Of a DNA stretch of 64,000 nucleotides, positions 57,399 through 64,000 are shown in pieces. The DNA comes from Xanthomonas hydrangeae (GTDB lineage: Bacteria; Pseudomonadota; Gammaproteobacteria; Xanthomonadales; Xanthomonadaceae). The stretch spans positions 2,790,001 through 2,854,000 of the forward strand of contig LR990730.1 in NCBI GenBank assembly GCA_905142475.1, in the 5' to 3' direction. A program made the translations under genes and the position numbers. The notes beneath the pieces are model-generated. The model saw nothing but the letters and a program-made list of their open reading frames with translations, ran no database searches and was not told the origin of the DNA. Within the stretch, counting starts at the first letter, position 1, and each line of letters opens with the position of its first letter.

Positions 57399-58802
57399 AT
57401 GAAGACGACCATTTCCGCCCAGCTTGGCCAGCAACTGCACCTGACCCCGCAGTTGTTGCAGTCGATCCGTCTGTTGCAATTGGACGGCATGCAGCTGGAA
57501 CTGGAAATCCGTCGCGCGCTGGAAACCAATCCGCTGCTGGAGCTGGAAGAACTGGCCGACAGCAACGATGACGTCGCGACCAGCGATGATGGCGCCTCCG
57601 ATATCGCCGCCTTCGACGAGCTGCCCGAGAGCACGATGTGGGACGTGCAGAGCAGCAGCTGGAACGATGGCGACGACGACCGCATGCAGCGCGTTGCCGC
57701 TGGCGAATCCACCGACCCGCATGTGCGCATCCTGCGCGAACTGGCGCTGGACCTGGACGAGGCCGCATTGGCGGCCGCCGCGTTCTGGTTGGAGCAGACC
57801 GACGACGCCGGCTATCTGAGCGAAGCGTTGGCGACCCTGCAGCAGCTCGGCGCCACTCGCTTGGGTATGACCGTGCAGGAAGTCGAAGCGATCCGTCAGC
57901 GCCTGCTGCACGGCGACCCGGCCGGCCTGGCCGCCTGCGATCTGCGCGAGTGTCTGCAGGCCCAGCTGAGCGCCCTGCCCGGCCGCGTGCCGGCACGCCA
58001 TCTGGCTGCGCGCATCCTGTCCGGCGATCTGGAATTGCTGGCCAGCCACGACTATGCGCTGCTGGCGCGCGCGCACGATGCCGAAGTGGACGATGCACGT
58101 GAAGCGGTCCGGCTGATCCTGTCGCTGCAACCGCGTCCGGGCGACGACCTGCTGCAGGAAAGCAACGCCAGCGTGATTCCCGATGTGCTCGCCTGGCATG
58201 CCGATGGCAGCTGGCGGGTGGCATTGAACCCGGCCACCACCCATCGCGTGAGCATCAACCCGGTCCACGAACGCGCACTGGCCGAGGCCGGCGAAGCCGC
58301 ACAACCACTACGCGACATGCTGCAGGAAGCGCGTTGGCTGACCCGCGGTCTGTCGATGCGCTACGAAACCCTGCTGCGTGCCACACGTGCCATCGTCGAG
58401 CGCCAGGCCGCCTTCCTGGTGCGTGGCGAAGAAGCCATGGCACCGCTGACATTGAAAGAAATTGCCGATGAGATCGGCATGCACGAATCGACGATTTCGC
58501 GCATTACCACCGGAAAATACATTCAAACCCCGCGCGGCACCTTCGAGCTCAAGCATTTCTTTGCCGTGCGGCTGGAAGGCGCCAGCGTCTCCGGCCAGGC
58601 GGTCAAGGCGATGGTGCGCAGGCTCATCGAGAGCGAACCGGCCGGCCGGCCACTGGCCGACGAAGCCATCGCCGGGCTGTTGTCGCGTCAGGGCGTTAAC
58701 ATTGCCCGTCGCACTGTGGCCAAGTACCGCGAACAACTCGACATCGCCCCGGCACGCGAGCGCCGCCGCACCAACAAACCGCTGCTTGCCCGGGCAGGAT
58801 AA
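57399..58802 (+). CDS. rpoN2: RpoN2 sigma54 factor
   Basis: A 467-residue sigma54: the glutamine-rich region I (LGQQLHLTPQLLQSIRLLQLD), a short acidic region II, the core-binding domain, an HTH (EIADEIGMHESTISRITTGKY) and the RpoN box ARRTVAKYRE near the C-terminus. Xanthomonas has two rpoN genes; the copy beside vemR and fleQ is rpoN2, which runs flagellar genes. ATG 57399 has GGAAG upstream. Confidence 0.95.
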   Translation: MKTTISAQLGQQLHLTPQLLQSIRLLQLDGMQLELEIRRALETNPLLELEELADSNDDVATSDDGASDIAAFDELPESTMWDVQSSSWNDGDDDRMQRVAAGESTDPHVRILRELALDLDEAALAAAAFWLEQTDDAGYLSEALATLQQLGATRLGMTVQEVEAIRQRLLHGDPAGLAACDLRECLQAQLSALPGRVPARHLAARILSGDLELLASHDYALLARAHDAEVDDAREAVRLILSLQPRPGDDLLQESNASVIPDVLAWHADGSWRVALNPATTHRVSINPVHERALAEAGEAAQPLRDMLQEARWLTRGLSMRYETLLRATRAIVERQAAFLVRGEEAMAPLTLKEIADEIGMHESTISRITTGKYIQTPRGTFELKHFFAVRLEGASVSGQAVKAMVRRLIESEPAGRPLADEAIAGLLSRQGVNIARRTVAKYREQLDIAPARERRRTNKPLLARAG

Positions 58803-58810
58803 GGATTACT

Positions 58811-59186
58811 ATGAGCAAACTCACCGTGCTGCTGGTCGACGACCACGAGGGCTTCATCAACGCTGCGATGCGTCATTTTCGCAAAGTGGAGTGGCTCGAT
58901 ATCGTGGGCAGTGCCGCCAATGGACTGGAAGCGATCGAGCGCTCTGAGTCGCTGCGCCCCAATGTCGTGTTGATGGACCTGGCCATGCCTGAGATGGGCG
59001 GGTTGCAGGCGACCCGTCTGATCAAGACGCAGGACGATCCGCCGTATATTGTCATCGCGAGCCACTTCGACGATGCAGAGCATCGTGAACATGCTCTTCG
59101 CGCGGGTGCTGACAATTTTGTCAGCAAGCTGTCCTATATCCAGGAAGTCATGCCAATCCTGGAGGGCCTGACGGAAGGAGCCAGGA

Positions 59187-59194
<8 letters not shown>
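58811..59194 (+). CDS. vemR: VemR single-domain response regulator
   Basis: A 127-residue receiver domain with no output module. Acidic pocket VDDHEG, phospho-Asp in VLMDLAMPEMGG near residue 56 and conserved Lys in NFVSKLSY are present. In X. campestris VemR sits between rpoN2 and fleQ and affects motility, exopolysaccharide and virulence. It overlaps fleQ by 8 bases. Confidence 0.93.
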
Positions 59195-60671
<1,477 letters not shown>

Positions 60672-60695
60672 GACCAGCGCGCCGGCCACGTTTGC

Positions 60696-60711
60696 TGGCA
60701 CAGCGCTTGCT
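60696..60711 (+). promoter_or_regulatory. Sigma54 promoter of the sugar-modification cluster
   Basis: TGGCAC-AGCGC-TTGCT matches the -24/-12 consensus with correct spacing, 25 bases after the fleQ stop and about 82 before the aminotransferase start. Confidence 0.9.
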
Positions 60712-60792
60712 TCAGCAGGATCACTCCGTTCGCAGTCATCGGCTGCGAACGGAATCGACATCGACGTGCCGACTCCACTTGCCGAGTGTTTG

Positions 60793-61902
60793 ATGACCAT
60801 ACCCGTCACCAGTCCGCTGCTGCCGCCGCTGGAAGAATTTCTGCCCTATCTGGAGCAGATCTGGACCAGCCGCATCCTCAGCAACGGTGGCGAGATGCAT
60901 CGGGCACTCGAGCGCGCACTGTGCGAGTACCTGGGCGTGCCGCATCTGGCACTGCTGACCAACGGCACCACGGCGTTGATCACCGCGTTGCAGGCGCTGC
61001 GCATCACCGGTGAAGTGATCACCACGCCCTACTCGTTCGTGGCCACCGCGCATTCGCTGTTGTGGAAGAGCATCACCCCGGTGTTTGTGGACATCGACCC
61101 GGTGACGCTCAACATGGATCCGTCCAAGATCGAAGCGGCCATCACGCCGCAGACCACCGCCATCATGCCGGTGCATTGTTACGGCACGACCTGCGACACC
61201 GCTGCCATCACGCGCATCGCCGATATCTACAACCTCAAGGTGATCTACGACGCGGCGCATGCCTTTGGCGTGCGCGATGGCGGCGGCTCCATCCTGCGCC
61301 ATGGCGACCTGAGCGTGTTGAGCTTTCATGCCACCAAGGTGTTCAACACCTTCGAAGGCGGCGCCATCGTCTGCCCCGATGAAAAGACCTACCAACGCAT
61401 CGGGCACTTGAAGAACTTCGGCTTCGTCGACGAAACCACGGTGGTGGCGCCGGGCATCAACGGCAAGATGAATGAGATCAGCGCGGCGTTCGGCCTGCTG
61501 CAACTCAAGCACATCGATCACGCCATCGCGCAGCGCCACGCCATCGATGCGCAGTATCGGCAGCGACTGAGCGACATTCGCGGCATCCGCTGTGTTGCGC
61601 GCCCCGATCACGCCACTGCCAACTACGCATATTTTCCGATTCTGGTGCAGGACGACTACCCGCTGGCACGCGATGCGCTATACCAATTGATGCGCGAGCA
61701 CGGCATTCTTGTACGACGTTATTTCTATCCGTTGATCAGCGATTTCCCGATGTATCGCGCCCTGCCCTCGTCCGCACCGGCATGGCTGCCAGTAGCGCGT
61801 TCGGTGGCGGCGCAAGTATTGTGCCTGCCGATCTTTCCTGGCCTGACCAGCGAACAGGTCGATACCATTGCCGACCTGATCGCCGGCGCACAGGCAACAT
61901 GA
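60793..61902 (+). CDS. DegT/DnrJ-family sugar aminotransferase (VioA-like)
   Basis: A 369-residue PLP enzyme. It opens IPVTSPLLPPLEEFLPYLEQIW and has the PLP lysine in SFHATKVFNTFEGGA near residue 185. Motifs GEVITTPYSFVATAHSLLW and VIYDAAHAFGV match the VioA-type dTDP-4-keto-6-deoxyhexose aminotransferases as I recall them. It would make dTDP-viosamine or a close amino sugar. ATG 60793 begins the family's N-terminus; the upstream in-frame extension overlaps fleQ and is rejected. Confidence 0.85.
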   Translation: MTIPVTSPLLPPLEEFLPYLEQIWTSRILSNGGEMHRALERALCEYLGVPHLALLTNGTTALITALQALRITGEVITTPYSFVATAHSLLWKSITPVFVDIDPVTLNMDPSKIEAAITPQTTAIMPVHCYGTTCDTAAITRIADIYNLKVIYDAAHAFGVRDGGGSILRHGDLSVLSFHATKVFNTFEGGAIVCPDEKTYQRIGHLKNFGFVDETTVVAPGINGKMNEISAAFGLLQLKHIDHAIAQRHAIDAQYRQRLSDIRGIRCVARPDHATANYAYFPILVQDDYPLARDALYQLMREHGILVRRYFYPLISDFPMYRALPSSAPAWLPVARSVAAQVLCLPIFPGLTSEQVDTIADLIAGAQAT

Positions 61903-61966
61903 TCGCAACACGCTGCACCTGCACTTCAGACTCCCATCTCCTCAACAGGCAACCAGGCGAGCTCGC

Positions 61967-62188
61967 ATGACCCAGGCAACATTTATCGAGAACTTCCTCT
62001 CCGCCACCGACTTCCAGGAGCCGGTGGAGGTCACCATGGACACCGCCCTGGCTGACTTGCCTGAGTGGGATTCGCTCTCAGCGTTGGGGGTAATCGTCAT
62101 GTTCGACGTGGATTACGGAAAGGTCATTACCGGCGAAGATCTCAAGAACTGCGCCACCTTAAACGATCTTCACAAACTGCTGGGGTAA
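61967..62188 (+). CDS. Acyl carrier protein
   Basis: A 73-residue ACP with the phosphopantetheine serine in EWDSLSALGVI near residue 36. It resembles carrier proteins of modification clusters rather than fatty-acid AcpP. It lies 4 bases upstream of the KAS III gene and likely supplies its acyl substrate. Confidence 0.85.
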   Translation: MTQATFIENFLSATDFQEPVEVTMDTALADLPEWDSLSALGVIVMFDVDYGKVITGEDLKNCATLNDLHKLLG

Positions 62189-62192
62189 CGCC

Positions 62193-63230
62193 ATGGGACT
62201 GTCCACTCTTAGCAATGTCCGTTTTGCGGGCATGGCGAGTTGCGTGCCCAAGCGGATCATTTCCAACCTGACCGATTGCCCGCCGAAGATGCGCTCAGAA
62301 CGCGAGCGTCTGGTGCGTAACATCGGCATCGAGTTTCGTCGCATTTGCCCAAGCTGGCAGACATTTTCCGATCTGGCGCTCATCTCCGCGGAAAAGCTGC
62401 TTGCAGAGCTGCAATGGGCCAAGGATGAAATCGATGCACTGATTGTCGTAACGCAATCACCCGATTACCCCATCCCGGCCACGGCCATCATCATGCAGCA
62501 CCGGCTGCAATTGCCGCAGACCGCTATCGCCTTTGATGTCAATCTCGGCTGCTCCGGCTATCCCTTTGGCCTGCACCTGGTGGGCAGCATGATTGCGGCT
62601 GGCACCATCAAAAAAGCGCTTCTGCTGGTCGGCGACCGCTCCGCCACACTTCTGGACCCATTGTTCTCCGACGCGGGCACCGCCACGGCGCTGGAGTTCG
62701 ACAAAAATGCACCTCCCATGCATTTCGACCTGAACAGCGACGGTAGCGGCTACCGGGCCATCATGTTGCCCATAGGTGGGCATCGTGAGCCTTACGGACC
62801 CCAACATATCTCTCCTACACGTGACGAGAACGGTGTGCTGCACTGGCCAGGTGAACTCATTCTCGATGGCCCGGCCGTGTTGAGTTTCTCGACCCAGCGA
62901 GTGCCTCCAGCGGTGGAAAGATTGCTTGAGTATTCTGGTGTTGCTAAGGACAGCGTTGATTTTTTTGTTTTTCATCAGGCCAACAAAATGATCAACGAAA
63001 CCATCCGCAAGAAGTTGGCGCTGCCGACAGAAAAAGTTCCGTCAACCTTGCGGGACTTCGGCAATACCAGTGGAGCTTCCCTGCCCATCACCATGACCGT
63101 CCGTCTGAACGATACGCTGATCAATGCCAGGCACCGACTGTTGCTTGCCGGCTTCGGTATCGGCTTGTCATGGGGTACGGCCATCGTGGACGTCGAGAAC
63201 GCAGCTTTTCCAGCGCTGATCGAAGCATGA
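62193..63230 (+). CDS. KAS III (FabH)-like 3-oxoacyl-ACP synthase
   Basis: A 345-residue thiolase-fold condensing enzyme with the Cys-His-Asn triad: NLGCSGYPFGL near residue 120, FFVFHQANKMI near 265 and FGNTSGASLP near 290. It probably builds a short acyl chain for attachment to an amino sugar. The coding sequence is lower in GC than the flagellar genes. Its stop overlaps the next gene (ATGA). Confidence 0.88.
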   Translation: MGLSTLSNVRFAGMASCVPKRIISNLTDCPPKMRSERERLVRNIGIEFRRICPSWQTFSDLALISAEKLLAELQWAKDEIDALIVVTQSPDYPIPATAIIMQHRLQLPQTAIAFDVNLGCSGYPFGLHLVGSMIAAGTIKKALLLVGDRSATLLDPLFSDAGTATALEFDKNAPPMHFDLNSDGSGYRAIMLPIGGHREPYGPQHISPTRDENGVLHWPGELILDGPAVLSFSTQRVPPAVERLLEYSGVAKDSVDFFVFHQANKMINETIRKKLALPTEKVPSTLRDFGNTSGASLPITMTVRLNDTLINARHRLLLAGFGIGLSWGTAIVDVENAAFPALIEA

Positions 63231-63991
63231 ACGCCGAGCGTGATCCGTTTTCCCTAGAAGGCAAGCGCGTCCTGGTGACTGGCGCTTCATCGGGTATTGG
63301 TCGTCAAATTGCAATCACTTGTTCACAGATGGGAGCGAGCGTTGTCATCACCGGACGCAATACCGAGCGCTTGCAAGCCACATTCAACCAACTGGAAGGC
63401 CAAGGCCACACGCAAGTGGTGGCGGACTTGGCGGTACAGGAGGGTATTGACCACGTAGTGGCTGCGAGCGGTGTCATCAACGGCTTGGCGCACGCAGCTG
63501 GCATGTCCAAGCTGACCCCCTTTCGAATGATCGGCCATGCGCACCTGGACGAGACATTTGCAAGCAACACCTATGCACCCATGCTACTGACGCGAGGCCT
63601 GTTGGCGAAGAAGCAGATCGCGCCGGGCGGCTCCCTGCTATTCATTGCCTCAATTGCCTCGCATATCGGCCCGCTGGCGAGCAGCGCATACGCTGCCAGC
63701 AAAAGCGCCCTGCTGGGCATGATGCGCTCACTCGGCATGGAAGTAGCCAAGCAAGGCATGCGCGCCAACTGCATTGCACCGGGTTATGTACGCACTCCCT
63801 TGCTGGATGGCTTGCAGGGAAGCGGCGGCAATATGGACAGCCTGTTTGAATTGACGCCACTTGGCATGGGCGAGCCAGAAGACGTGGCTTATGCAGCAGT
63901 GTTCTATCTTTCCGATGCCAGCCGCTGGATCACGCGCAACCACTTCATTCTTGATGGCGGTTTTTCTGTACCGATGGACATCTACGCATGA
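63227..63991 (+). CDS. Short-chain dehydrogenase/reductase (FabG-like)
   Basis: A 254-residue SDR with the NAD(P) motif TGASSGIG at residues 18-25 and catalytic Ser, Tyr, Lys (IASIASHIG ... YAASK near residue 165). It likely reduces the 3-oxoacyl-ACP formed by the KAS III-like enzyme. Starts on ATG 63227, overlapping the upstream stop, and overlaps the next start by 4 bases. Confidence 0.9.
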   Translation: MNAERDPFSLEGKRVLVTGASSGIGRQIAITCSQMGASVVITGRNTERLQATFNQLEGQGHTQVVADLAVQEGIDHVVAASGVINGLAHAAGMSKLTPFRMIGHAHLDETFASNTYAPMLLTRGLLAKKQIAPGGSLLFIASIASHIGPLASSAYAASKSALLGMMRSLGMEVAKQGMRANCIAPGYVRTPLLDGLQGSGGNMDSLFELTPLGMGEPEDVAYAAVFYLSDASRWITRNHFILDGGFSVPMDIYA

Positions 63992-64000
63992 CCAACGCGG
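63988..64000 (+). CDS. Start of the next gene (cut by window)
   Basis: An ATG overlapping the SDR stop codon (ATGA) opens a frame reading MTNA before the window ends. The coupled overlap style of the preceding genes makes a real start likely, but nothing can be said of its product. Confidence 0.55.

Overview
The window looks like chromosome from a motile plant-associated Xanthomonas (Gammaproteobacteria, Lysobacteraceae). I infer this from the GC-rich coding sequence, a RavS/RavR/RavA-like signalling set beside the flagellar genes, the rpoN2-vemR-fleQ order, the flagellin sequence and the dispersed intergenic palindromes. I cannot fix the species from sequence alone.

Region 1 (1-5182, minus strand) is a housekeeping block read ndk, rlmN, pilF, rodZ, a YfgM-like TPR protein, bamB. 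It follows the E. coli order but has pilF added, and ispG and hisS are absent. Region 2 (5366-9883, plus) is a fatty-acid beta-oxidation unit: a PsrA-like TetR regulator under a palindromic operator, a fused FadB-type enzyme and a thiolase. Region 3 (10119-17622, minus) holds ftsK, a transglutaminase-like exported protein, lolA, rarA, then crcB preceded by a clear fluoride riboswitch and terminator. Region 4 (17906-26653) holds trxB, a FemAB/GNAT-like gene, the N-degron genes aat, clpA and clpS with infA between them, and the overlapping nudJ-mnmA-hflD set.

Region 5 (26747-60671) is a motility and c-di-GMP island. It has a sigma28-driven cytoplasmic chemoreceptor, a PAS-GGDEF-EAL protein with a degenerate GGDEF, ravS-ravR, ravA, and flgN-flgM-flgA (minus). 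Then come cheV, flgBCDEF, flgGHIJKL, fliC, fliD, fliS-fliT-PilZ-like, a NarL-type regulator and rpoN2-vemR-fleQ. I can read good sigma54 (-24/-12) promoters before flgA, flgB, flgG and the post-fleQ cluster, and sigma28 promoters before the chemoreceptor, flgM, fliC, fliD and fliS. This gives a sequence-based picture of the hierarchy: RpoN2/FleQ for structural genes, FliA for late genes, and FlgM under its own target sigma factor.

Region 6 (60696-64000, plus, cut by the window edge) begins with a sigma54 promoter and encodes a VioA-like sugar aminotransferase, an acyl carrier protein, a KAS III-like synthase and a short-chain reductase. It is probably the start of a flagellin glycosylation island, and its later genes are visibly lower in GC.

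The main gene-free stretches (14819-15264, 28361-29277, 44194-45030) are filled by a family of GC-rich palindromes and tandem units. A second family of inverted GGGAATCGGGAAT-type repeats sits between fadB and the thiolase gene, between ravR and ravA, between flgA and cheV, and between flgE and flgF.
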